This document shows, in pieces, positions 22,701 to 34,200 of a stretch of 64,000 bases of DNA. The stretch is from Chlamydomonas reinhardtii (lineage: Eukaryota > Chlorophyta > Chlorophyceae > Chlamydomonadales > Chlamydomonadaceae). Each line of letters starts with the position of its first letter. Positions within the stretch are counted from its first letter, which is position 1. Position numbers and translations under genes: made by a program. The stretch is from NCBI RefSeq assembly GCF_000002595.2, contig NC_057019.1, positions 7,525,922 through 7,589,921 of the forward strand, given 5' to 3'. The notes below the pieces were generated by a model that did not search any database, was not told the origin of the DNA, and saw only the letters and a list, made by a program, of their open reading frames with translations.

Positions 22701-25700
22701 CACAGTCCGCGGCGCAGCCCCAGCAGCAGATGCCGCGGTCGCCCTCACCGCTGTTCCGCCGCCAGCCCAGCGCGACGCCGGAGCAGGTGCAGGCGCAGGC
22801 AGCTGCAGCGCAGCAGCAGCAGGCGGCCCCGCAGCGCAGCTCCAGCCAGACCAGCAGCGGCGGCTACCGGTCCATCTTCGGATTTGGCAGTAACCAGCCC
22901 GCCGCACCAGCCGCACCGGCGGCCCCCGCTCCCCCGACCCAGCGCTCATCACCACCGCCCCAGCGCTCGTCCTCTCCTTCACGCAGCATCTTCTCCGCCT
23001 TCGCGCCGCAGCAGCAACAACAGGCGCCGCCGCCGCCGCCCGCACCCCCCGCTGCACCCCAGGCTACCAGCCCGGCAGCCCCCGCCCGCTCCTCCTCACC
23101 CCTGCGCGGCGGCGGCCTCTTCGGCGGCCTGTTCGGCGGCCGCCCCACCTCCACGCCCCCCGCACAGCAGCAGAAGCCCGCTGCGCCGCCTCCTCCTCCT
23201 GCGCCTGAGCCCACGCCGGCGCTGGTGCCGCCTCCTGCGGTGGCTGCGGGCGCCTCCAGCGGCGACGCGCTGCTGGAGGGCGCCGGCCGCGTCATCCGCA
23301 GCAGCCTGGGCTTCACGGGGCTGGCGGCCAAGGTGGCGGGCGACCTGGCGGCGGCGTTCAAGGCGGACGCGGAGCGCTACATGAAGGAGATGGAGGTGCA
23401 GGAGGCGGCCAAGGTGCGAAATAGCGGGGGTGTACTTTGTCCCAATCCCAGCTAAATCAAAACCTAGAACCAGCCCACCGGGGGAGCGCGGCTGCCCGCC
23501 GGCACCTGCCCCCTGGCCTAAAGTCGGGTGCCGCACCGCGCATGCACAACACACGCCGTGTCGTATCACTGCTCATCATGCTCGTCTTACCCACCCCACC
23601 ACCACCACCTCCACCGCTCCCGCCCGCCCCACAGAAGCAGCAGCGGGTGTTGGACCTGGCCTTTATGGCGCTGCTGCGGGAGGCGCAGCCGCCCGTGGCC
23701 AGCACCACCTCGTGAGTGCGGCAGGGTAACAGTCACGGGTAACAGTCTACTGGTGGTGATGTGGCGGAGTGGGAGGGGCGCGCGTGCTGCAGGGCCGGCG
23801 CCGTCGGGCGTTAGGGTTGCAGGGCGCAGCGCCAGCTTGCTGCTGTTCATGAATGAAACGTCCAGGCTCCCCCTGGCGCGCACGCCTAACGCGGCTGTAA
23901 GCTGTCATTGTTACCTGACACCATGTCTGATTGCTGCCGTGCGCCCGACATACATACGCAGCTACGAGCAGGCCGAGTCACGGTTCGGGCAGGAGGCAGC
24001 CTGGCTGGCGCTGGCCAGTGAGCCCAAGCGCCGCAAGCTGTTCGACTCGTACCTGGTAGCGGCCAAGAAGGTGGAGGAGCAGGCGGCGGCGGCGGCGGAG
24101 GCGGGATACAGGGTGCGTGGCGGTGCTGTGGCAGTGGCGCTGGTGGCCCCGCATGGTACCGGTAGTGGAGGCCAGAGTAGTCTGGTGCAGTGCCGCTCTG
24201 CGCTGGTAGCTTGTGTCATGACAGGTCAAGGGGAAGCAGTTGCTGTAATCCGTGTGTGCGTGTGTTTGTCTGTGTGCGCGCTCGTGTTGCCCTACCGAGT
24301 GCGACGCCCTGTGTTGCATGTCATCCTGTGCGTCTGTCACAGGCGGCGCTGCGACGCTACGGCGTGTCGGCCACCTCCAAGTGGGAGCAGTTCCGGGCGG
24401 ACCTGCCGCGCGACGACCCCAGCCTGGAGGCGGTGGCGGACCCCGGCCGCCGCCAGCAGCTGTTCGTGGAGGTGGTGGCGGAGCTGCAGCTGCAGGCGGC
24501 GCTGCAGGCGGCGGCGCAGAAGGCCGAGCTGGAGTTCACAGCGCTGCTGGCGGGTGGGTGCTGGAGGTGCAGGGCCAGGTTACTTCTACAACATGTGCTG
24601 CGGTCGGTTTGAGCTATCGGTGATGGCGGCGAAGCGCGGGGTCCGCTTACGGCTCTGCTGCCGCTCCTGCCTAATTCTTTTGTCCCGTGTTGCGCCCCCG
24701 CACAGAGGTGCGCGAGCCCACCGTCACCTCCACCAGCACGTGGGCGCTGGTGCGCAAGGCCGTGTCCAGCGACCCTCGCTGCCAGGCGCTGCCCGAGCAG
24801 CGGCGCAGGTGGGGCGGGGCATGGGGGTTGCAGATCGGTGACGGGTGCATTTTGCTCGGTCTGTGCCCTGGTCACTCTCTGCCGCTCTGCCGCGTCACGA
24901 CCTTACACACAAACACGCGCACGCGCGTGCAGGGAGCTGTTCGAGGCCTACACTGCCAAGCTGTTCGAGGCGGAGGCGTTCAATATGGAGGCGGCGGTGC
25001 GGGAGGCCGAGTCCTCAGAGGCCTCCGACACAGAGCCCGCGCCGGCGGTGGCCGTGGTTGCCGCGCAGCAAGCGATTAAGCCCTCTGCTGCCACAACCGC
25101 CAAGCCCGCGGCCACCGTCGTGGCTGCGGCCGCCGCTCCCGTCATAACACCGACTGTGCTGGCGGCAAACTCCGATTCTGACGAGCTCTCCGCCACCGCC
25201 CTGGCCGTCCCTCCCGCTGCACCTGTGCCTGCTGCCACCTCGGCTGCCTCCGCCGCCTCGGCGCTGGAGGACGACGACCTGGCTGCGGTGCTGGCGTCCA
25301 TGGAGGCGGCGCTGGACACGGCCATGAAGGCGGTGGCCAGCAGCCCCGCGCCCGCAGACCTGGTCAAGGGCATGGGGGTGGGGGTGCCGGCGGCGGCGGC
25401 GGGCCAGAAGCCGGTGTTGCAGGGCGGTGGCGGCAACAACGTGGTGCCCGCGGCGGCGGCGGCGGGTGCGGCCAGTGGGTCGGCGCCCGTGTTTGAGGGC
25501 GGGCGGCTGGAGGAGCTGCGCCGCGAGCAGGTGGGCGCCTGGCGGGGGAGGCATCGGCGTGCACACTCGGGCGTGGGCAAACGTGTGCGGGATGCAATGC
25601 CTCGTGCGTGCCGTGGCTCACGAGCTCAGTCCTGCTGCTGCTGTCTCTCGCTGTCTCTTGCCATCTGCCTGTAGGCCCGCCTGCGCGCCGAGTACGAGAC

Positions 25701-26056
25701 CATGGCCCAGCGGCTGCGCGAGATGGAGGAGAGGCTCCGGGGCCAGGCGTCGCTCATCAACACCGCCTCCAGCATCGACGACACCCCGTCACCCGGCTTC
25801 CCCAGCGCCGGTGCCAGCGGCGATTCCGCTGCCGGCAACGGCGATGGGGTGGCTGCCGCCAGCTCGGAGGGCAGCAGCGGCGCCAGCAGCAACGGCACCT
25901 ACGCACCGGTGAGCTCGCGGCAGAGCGCGCGCTGCAGTGTACCCGCTTTGACGTGCTTGTTGCTGTTGGGTCGTGCGATGCCCCATGACTGGCCGCTCAC
26001 CTGCTGACTGCTAGCTCTCGCCCCCCGTGCAGGCTCGCGGCAGCAACAGGCGCTAA
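16708..26056 (+). CDS. STN7/STN8-family (STT7/STL1-type) Ser/Thr kinase with C-terminal FF-like domains
   Basis: A phase-consistent 24-exon model gives 1518 aa: 16708-16920, 16994-17059, 17655-17798, 18056-18139, 18338-18394, 18734-18814, 19035-19169, 19374-19452, 19643-19810, 20027-20150, 20307-20772, 20923-21131, 21304-21508, 21676-21765, 21990-22083, 22328-22452, 22595-23413, 23635-23711, 23962-24112, 24343-24553, 24706-24808, 24933-25530, 25675-25908, 26033-26056. Kinase motifs are GEGSFG (62-67), Lys86, HRDIKPLN (197-204), DLG (218-220) and CPPE (243-246). [19 protein letters not shown] and [13 protein letters not shown] place it with the thylakoid STN7/STN8 kinases that phosphorylate LHCII or PSII. 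The N-terminus is short and Arg/Ala-rich, plausibly a transit peptide, with no visible membrane span. Beyond ~384 come an Ala/Ser linker, two copies of a helical module (480-549, 656-728), a disordered Phe-Gly-containing region and three FF-like domains (~1060-1112, 1130-1180, 1190-1245). Two genes fused by my model cannot be excluded; the donor at 21131 is the weakest junction. Confidence 0.8.
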
Positions 26057-26881
26057 GGACTGGGGCGTGTAAGCATGCACGTCAATTTCGAGCGAGCAGC
26101 AGCATCAGGGCCTGCAGCAACATACGGCGGCCTGAGAGCGAACACAACAGCACGCGGGCAGGGCATGCTAAAATTATTTGAAGCTCATACAGTTTTGCGG
26201 CTGAGGAGAGGAGTCGGGAGAGGAGCTGTTCACCTGCAGACGCTAGCGGCACCAGCGCCTGCCGTGCACGCGGTTAAAGAGCTGACGTGAGTGGACGCAC
26301 AAACACTTATGTGCATGAAGGCAGTAGCAATCGTCTGTATTGTTGCCTCTGACGCGTTATTTGTACGGTATATACTCGGAGAATGCAGCAATTATTCTAC
26401 GTGCGGCAGACATTGAGCAAGCAAGGGGGATAACGATACAGCAGTGTGGTAGCAACGCGCGTAGTGAGGTGGATTAGGACGATGCGGTGAAATGTCGGGC
26501 AAGCTGTATTTGAGAGGATAGCGATGGTTGGTTTGCGCCTCAAACATGGGGAGTCACAACGCATTGAAGGCAAGGCACTAGGGTAGGTGGAACATGTCAG
26601 GAACACATTTACAGTACTTACTCTGCAACACGGGGCGAAGATGACAACGAGTCGTGGGGTGCCTGCCAATGGATGTTACCCTCCTCAGTCCATCCTACCC
26701 TGCCTCAGTTGTTAGAGTGGTGGTGCTGGTTTTCCGGGGCAGCGGTCGACGAGGCTGCCGGGCAGACGTGTGGGAGCAGCCCGGCCGGGGCTGCAAGGTG
26801 GCCGAGGCGCACTCGGCGCCATCATCATTTGCCTGCTGCCCGTCCAGCACCATGCCAGCACCTCGTCGGTACAGTAAATCC

Positions 26882-27014
26882 GGCGTTCGACCAGCCGCCA
26901 CTCCTGCCCTGCCGTTGCAAATTGTCTGCCATCTGCTGGGGGTTTGGGAATCAGCTGCAGTGCTGCACCCTACGGGACTTCACCCACCTGCCGTACAACT
27001 GTCCCATCGCACAC
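26882..27014 (+). repeat. Dispersed repeat, copy B
   Basis: It is homologous to the reverse complement of 14199-14312 and includes insertions absent from copy A. The two copies are 12.6 kb apart in opposite orientation. Confidence 0.75.
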
Positions 27015-27193
27015 TTTCTAAGGGAGAGGGTAACAGGTGCGTGGTGAGTTAAACGGCGCCTTGAGTACAAGGCGGGTGAGTCGAGTCGGGAAGTGCTGTG
27101 CAGGCCCCGCAGTTCGCAAGGGTCTGGCCATCCGTGTGCACCAGTGCACCACTTCGTACCAGGGACGCAAACGAGCAACACTTCTTGTGTGGG

Positions 27194-27208
27194 TTTTAGG
27201 GTTTAGGG
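27194..27208 (+). repeat. Interstitial telomere-like motif
   Basis: TTTTAGGG (the Chlamydomonas telomere unit) is followed directly by TTTAGGG. Two units only, so chance is possible. Confidence 0.4.
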
Positions 27209-28207
27209 TCTTGTGTGCTTTGTGACACAAAGGCTGAGCCCCCGGGCGCCGGTCCGCGGGAGCAAAGCAACATCTCGCGCATTGCCTCCCAGTGACCCTG
27301 ACACTGTGCCTGCCTATTTGCCTGTTTGCTTGAGGCCAAAAACAGTGGACACAGCTGTAAGTCGGTCCAAACTTCTGCACGCCCTGAGATATGAATGCGG
27401 ATGTTACAGAGGGGACAGTGAGATATGGGTACTTGCTCCTCCTCGCCTGCCCCTGCCGCCCCTGCCCGCCCACTTCCCGTGCTCGAGTACGGTACCGTCC
27501 CACCGGGCCCCCTTCAAGTGCAGAGTCTTCCTTGAGGCTCCGAACACTTGTCGGTAAACTTATGTATCTCGTAGCAGTGATCGTTTACGCGCCCATTTCT
27601 CATGCAGAAGCTGAAAGTTCACTCACTTCACTGCACGCGTGCCACAGAGGTTATAGTGCCAAATGTTTTGCGCAACATATGCATAGGCGTCAATGGGTTG
27701 CCTGCACTCTCAGCCTAATGAACGAGGACAGCGCGAAGAGGAGAGGCGAGCGCAAAGCCAGTCTACAACGCCGCGCTCAGCGAATGTGGCTGCAAAGACT
27801 ATAGATGCATCAGGTAATTGCAATTCCTGCGCGCTGTGAGCTGCTTTATGCTAATATTAGAGCTCTGTAGGAGTGGCGAGTCCCCCGACACTCAAAGGAG
27901 AGGGCGGACCGAAGGCATTACAGCGAATCACATGCGTGGATGAGCTGTTGAAACAAGGCTATGGTCAGTTAACTCGCTCGGCAGAGGACTGGAGCATGAA
28001 TGTCGATGTGGGGGTTAACGAAGTTCGCACACCAGAGGCCAAGCTCGCTTCACCGCGACGGAATAATTTATGCATGGGAATGCAACTACGGGTGGGATCC
28101 GGCCTGAACGCCTGCGTATTCCGAAACGAACCCTTCCTCCCCCCCCGCGCGCAACGTTGGTTTCACGCCCCGCTCCCAACACGTAAGGCCACGACGGCGG
28201 CCTGCCG

Positions 28208-31200
28208 ATGCTGTCGCTGGCGGAGCTGTCGACACTGTCGCAGCTGCCCGCGCCCGCCATCGTGCTCACCTGCTCCTACACCGCTGATGACGCCGAGGAA
28301 GCAGACCTGCTGCTGCTGAGCACTGTGGTGGTGGGCGCACCCGCCGGGCACGTCGCAGGTGGCGGTGCCGGCGCGCGCTTCCACCTGTCGGTGGACGCCG
28401 CCGGCGATGCCGGTCTGGAGCTGCAGATGGACCGCGGCATGACGTCGCTGCACTGCGCCCTGGCCAACGCCGCGGCGCTGCAGGGGCTGGGGCTGGACGA
28501 CGAGCAGGTGGGTGGGTGGCACTTACAATCGTTGTGGCGGACAAGGTCGCGGCCGAGTTCACGTGATGCCCAGTAATATTCCTGCGTGTTACAAAGCAAT
28601 CCTGTCCAATGGCACGGGTGTATGTTTACTAAGTACGGAAGACCATCGCCATGCTCAACTAAGGCAGGGCCCCAAAACCAAGATATGCAAACCAGGACCA
28701 AGCAGGGACAGCCTTTGCCCCTAACCCCCACAATCCCTCAGGCCGTATTGGGCTTCCTGGCGCGCGCATTCCAGTCCGACCGCGGCCTGGTCAGCCTGTT
28801 CCAGGACACAGTGAAGCGGCTGCTGTCTGGGGTCCTCAGTCCTCCCACCAAGCACTTTGTGCCGGGGAATTTCGGCCGCGGCCGCTTCTTCCTGTCCATG
28901 CGGGTGAGCAGGCGCGCGGGTGTGTGTGAACTGGGCACACTTTCACGGCACGCGCTCACCACTGCAACGCCTTCGCAAAGTCCGCTTGCTTCGGGCCGTG
29001 GACAGTGCAAGACACTGACACATCCCGCCGGGTGCAGATATCGCCGTTTGTGTTCCGCGCGAGTGCGCCGCCGGCCCCAGCGGCTGCCGCGGCCGCCAGC
29101 GGCAGCGCCGGCGGTGGGGTTGGAGACGGCATTGGTGGTGCCGGCCTGATCCCGGCGCTGCTGCTGGAGCTGGATGTGCCGTATGAGGGCTGCGAGCTGG
29201 CCGCCCGGCTGCAGCGCGATTACCTGGTGCTGTCCAACATCCCCTCCATGGTCACCATATTCGACTGCTCCGGGTGAGCGAGGGGCTGAGGGGTTGAGGG
29301 AGATGAGGGGCGGGGGGCAGCAGTTGACAGGGAGGGCACACAGTGCACCAGCAGGGACATGAACTGTTGGCGCAACTACACGCGCCATGCCCGATGCCGG
29401 GCTTTGCCCCCAGTTGTGGGCTTGCCAACCCTCGCAGCCGGCTAGACTTGTTTGAACGCACCGCACCGCACCGCACTGCACTGCACTGCACTGCACTGCA
29501 CTGCACTGCAGGCAAGTGCTGCACCAGAACAACGCCTCGGTGGAGTACATGGGCTACCTGGCGGGATGGAACGGCCTCACCCCGGCAGCGGCAACGTCAG
29601 CAGCGGCAGGCAGGCCGGAGCCGGGGGCAGCAGTTGGCGGGGTCGGGGGCGGCGGCGCCACAGCCTCGGGTGTCTACGGAGCTGCCGAGCGCGAGACGCC
29701 ACCCATGCTGCTGGTCTCGTGCCTGGGCTCGGCCGATGCAAGCCAGGCGGCGGCGGCGGCGGCTGCTGCCCGGCGCGGGTCGGCGGACTGGGGCTCGCAG
29801 CCGCAGCCGCAGCTGCAGCCGCGCCGCCCGCGCTCGCACCTGGAGCGCCTGTTTGCGCGGGACCCGGGCCGGCTCGCGGAGGTGCTGGCGGCCGTGGCAG
29901 AGGGCAAGGTGCGGCGGGCTGGGGCAGGGGCTGTGTGGCGGGCGCTGCGGGGCGTAATCCAGATGGAGTGGAGAAACATGGAGCGATGTTGAATTCAGCA
30001 TGGGGCGATCGAGAAAGGCTGCGGCCGCATTTGAGAACGCTCGTGCAAGAACGTGCAGTGCCGGCTGCTGTGAAGTACCGGTGACTGGTGTCATGTGATG
30101 CGCGAAGCTTGCGTCGCACCGGTCTGGCCCTCACCGCAGGAGTACCGCGGCCTGGTGCAGATGTCCGCCAGCTGGGTCGCACACGACACCGGCGCCGATG
30201 CAGACGCAGCCCGGGAGGAGGGCAAAGGCACGGAGGTGCCCAGCAACGGCATGCGAGCTCAGGCCGCGGAGGCACGGCCACGTGTGCGTGGCGACAGTCA
30301 TGCGGTACCGCAATACCCGCTATCCACTGCTGCAATCGACGAAAGCCTGATCACCGCACGTGGCAGCTACCCCTTGTCCGTTGCAGAGCCCGACTACTGC
30401 GGCACTGTGACAGCAGAGGAGGCGTATGCGCCGCCTGCCGCGCCGCCGCCTGCCGCACCTCCGCCTGCAGGTGCCTGCGAGCGGTCCATGACGGCCGGCA
30501 GCAACCCCTTGCCGCCGCCGCCCCAACGCCCATCACGGCCCCATAGCGGCGATGCCCCACAAGCGCACCAGAGCGCCAGCGCCACCCGCACCAGCACCAA
30601 CAGCAGCTCCGCGCTGCGGCAGATGCGCACCACGCTGATGCAGCAGCGCGCGGCGCGTCTGACGGCACGCCGCCGCTCCGAGGGGGCCGTCGCCGCGGCG
30701 TCACCGGGCTGGCCTGGAGCCTCCTCCGCTGCCGTGGCTGCTTCTGCCCCAGTCACGGCTGATGCAGCGACGGTGACAATACCATTGATGTCGGGTGCAC
30801 GGGGAGTCACGCCATTGGACAGTGCTGGGCGACCAGTGCTGACGCCGCAGGGTAGCGCGCGTGGCCTGTCGCTGCCGCCGGCGCGCCGCAGCGCCGCAGC
30901 ACAGACCTCCAACCTCGAGGTAACGTCAGGGACCGCCGCAGCCGCAGCCGCACCCCCGCCGGCGGCGCTGCCCGCCGCGGGCGTCGTGGTCCTGGCCGTG
31001 TCCGCCGCGGCTGCTGCGGTGGGGGCCTGTGAGACCGCTGACGCCACCGCGTCGCTTCCCGCAATCACCACCACAGACCCCCACCGGGTGTCTGACCCGT
31101 CATACAACAGCCAGCCGCAGCAGCAGCAGCAGGCCGGGTTGATGAGGCGCAGCTTGCATCAGCCTGGGGAGCACTTGCTGACAGACGTTGGGGAGGAGGA

Positions 31201-34200
31201 TGGCGAGGGAAGCAGTGGAGTGGTCGAGGCGCCGCCCCAGCCTGCTGTGGCGCCGGCCGCCGTTCCCACCGGGGTCCATACAGCCGATGTGGCCTGCAGG
31301 TCCTCGGGCGGCGGCGGGGGCCAGAGCACTCGCAGTAACGGTGGCGGCAGCGGCAGTAGCACTCGGCGCCGTCGGCGGCTCTTGATGCGTGTCGGGGGCC
31401 GTGCCAGTGGAAGCGGGGGCCGGCGGGCCTCAAGCGCGGGGGCTGTGGTGCGGTTGCCGCTGCACTCGCAGCTCAGCCCAGGCAAGCCCACTGGCAGCGG
31501 GTCAGCGGGTGTGACCGCCGGCGGCTCGTCCAGCGGGGTGCCGCGCATGCAGCACCTTCCGGTCGCACACGTGGGCGGCGCGCCGGCGCCGCTGCAGGTA
31601 CCGGTGCGGGTACTGGGCCCTGCAGGCACAGGCCGGCCTCCTTTGGAGCGGGCGCACCGGGACGGCCAGGTGCTGGTGGCTGCCCTGGTTGATGTAGGCG
31701 GAGGTGGTGGCAGCAGCGCTGCAGGGGGCGGCGGCAGCCACACAGCTGGCGGTGCTGCCGCGGCGGAGGCGGCTGCAGGCACAGTCGACGCGGTTGCGCT
31801 CACGGCCGGCGGTGCTGAGTCGGTCGAAGTGGGCTTTCTACTTGAGATGCTACCAGGCGTGGACACCGGCGTGGCGCACGAGCGGCAACCTGCGGGTAAG
31901 GGGCTCGCGGCGCCCATACCCTGAACCTGAACCTGTACCCTGACCCTGACTCTGACTCTGAACCTGTACCCTGTACCCTGTACCCTGTGGCCCTGTAACC
32001 GCCCCAAAAACCTGCGTGCCGGGCTAGCCCGGTGGGCCTTACACAGAGCCCGTCGTAAACCTGCACAATCAGCGCTCGAAACCCTGAACCCTGCACCTGC
32101 CAAGCCCGATCCTGGACCCTGCACCTACCAGCCCTCGGTGTCCCTCGCCTCAGCCACGTGACCCTGCCTTGGACCCCTGCCGCGCAAGCGGGGACGTGTG
32201 TGCCGGCGGACATTTTACCTCCATTGAAATCCGGTAAACCTGTCTGCAGGCCTGGGATCACCGCCGCCCCCAGCCGCGCTGTCCATGCTGACAGCCTCCA
32301 GCAATACTGGCGTGGGCAGCACCACTGAGGCCTTCACCATTGAGCTCCTGAGCACCGGAGGGCCGTGCGTCGCGGCGTCACATGCCGGTGGCGGAGGCGT
32401 GGGGACGATGTCGCTGCTGATGACGGCACGGCGGAGTGTCCGCAGCGCCGTGCTGGCGTCAAACAGTGCCTCTGCAGCCTCAGCCCACACCTCACAAGCT
32501 GACGGCATGACACGCGGTTCGCCGCTGCTTGCCGCGCTCAGGCCAGGCCACGGCGGGGATGAGGGCGGCGGCAGCGGCGGCGCCGGCAGAACCGGTATCG
32601 TTGTGCTAGGCGCGATGGATGCCACGACGGATGGCGACTCACAGCAGCAGGCGCGATCGCAGTCGCAGCAGCCGCAGGTGCGCGTGCTCGAGCCCCCGCA
32701 CAGGGTGCCAGAGCTGCCCGCCGCGGAGCTCAGCGGTCAGCCAACGACAGCAGGCGGGCAATCTGGCGGCTTCACTGATGACGCTTTGGCAGACCCTTCC
32801 CTGCCGACACGGCAGCTGCAACAACAAAGCAGCAGCGAGGTCGCGTATGAGGGAGCCCCTGAAGGACACAGGGGATCAGCCGGGGAGAAGGCCAGTAGCA
32901 GGGGTGACGGGGTTGGGACAACATGCGGCACCACATGTCCTGCGGCTCTCCGCAGCACACCTTTGCAGCGCGCGCCGTGGCTGCAGGTGGGTGGTGCAGG
33001 TGGCGCCTCCGGCTCCCCAGCTGCAGCTGCAGCTACTGGCCAGCTGGCTGGCAAGGGCGATGCGCCTGGCTGCAGCGCGGCGGGGAGCAGCGGTCGTTTG
33101 GGCCGGTGGGGTGGCCAGCAGCCCAAGCACTCGCCGGGTGCTCAGGTCAGCCCGCATGGTGTGGACACCCTCGCGGCCTCAGAGGGCTGGTCCGACCCCG
33201 CCAGCACCGCCACCGCCTCACCCGCCACGGGCCGCTCCTGGCGGCTGTTGCGCCAGCGCAGCAGTGTCAGAGGCTGGGGCGCGGCAGCGGACCCGGGCGG
33301 CGCGGCGGCAGCCGCTCCAGCTGCAGCTGCAGCCGCATCATCAGGCTCCATGTCCGCGGTGTTGGGCCTGGTGGACCGGATGTGTCGCCGTGGCGGCGCG
33401 GACACTGACCTTGTGGTCATTGGCGAGGGCGGCGGCAACAGTGCGCGCAACAGCGGAGCGTCAAGCACACCTGGGCCCGAGGTGGGAGACTCCACGAGCG
33501 TCGTTGACTCAGCGTCGGCCAGCGAGGCCGTGGCTGTCCCACCCGTTTCTTTCATGACATCGCCGCATGCCGCAGCATCTGCGTGCGGAGCGGCTGGTAG
33601 TGACGGAGGTGAGGACAGCACGTCGCGCGCACAGGCCGTTGCAGGCGTGGTCGAGGCTGCCACTGGTGCGGCCGCCCCTCCTCATAACAGCGCTGCCGTG
33701 CCGCTAGGCGTCTCGGGGAACGTCAACGCCATCAGCGGCACCCCCACCGCTACAGGCTACACAATGCAGCAGCCGCCTTCAGCCGGCGATGTAGCTGCCT
33801 ACATGCGCGCAAGCTCATCATTGCACCGCGCTGAAAGCGGCCGCGGGCAGGACCAGCCCGCTGGTCTGACCCACCTCGGCGGCTACCTGACACCTACCGT
33901 GCCGCTCTCCACAGCTGGCGGCCACAGCGGCAGCAACAGCGCGCCGCTGGGTGCGCCGCCGCCACAGCCGCAGCCCCGCTGGTCGCTCACGGCCACGCCC
34001 TCGCGCCTGGCGGCCTCACGCTCCATGCCGCTGCCCTCGGAGCTCTCCGCCGGAGCTGCCTCCTCCTCTGGCCCGTCCCAGCTAGCTGGCACCGCGTCGG
34101 CGGCACCGGTGGCAGGAGGGACGAGGCGGCTTCTGGCACACATGACATCGGCCTTCGGCAACATAGGCCGCGGCGAGCCCGAACCACTCGGCGCACACGC

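Larger units (their letters stand above)
26057..28207. other. Intergenic region with dispersed repeat copy B
   Basis: This 2.15-kb gap separates two plus-strand genes. It holds the 3' flank of the kinase gene (a TGTAA at 26068-26072 is very close to the stop), repeat copy B (26882-27014) and a telomere-like motif. The last few hundred bases should contain the promoter and possibly unresolved 5' exons of the cyclase gene. No other exon is convincing. Confidence 0.55.

Noticed and set aside
27873-28319. ORF beginning MASPPTLKGEGG upstream of the cyclase, as a first exon
   Set aside because: Its frame does not match the cyclase frame, and the only donor-like site (AACAC/GTAAGG near 28185) has no phase-compatible acceptor before the conserved sequence.
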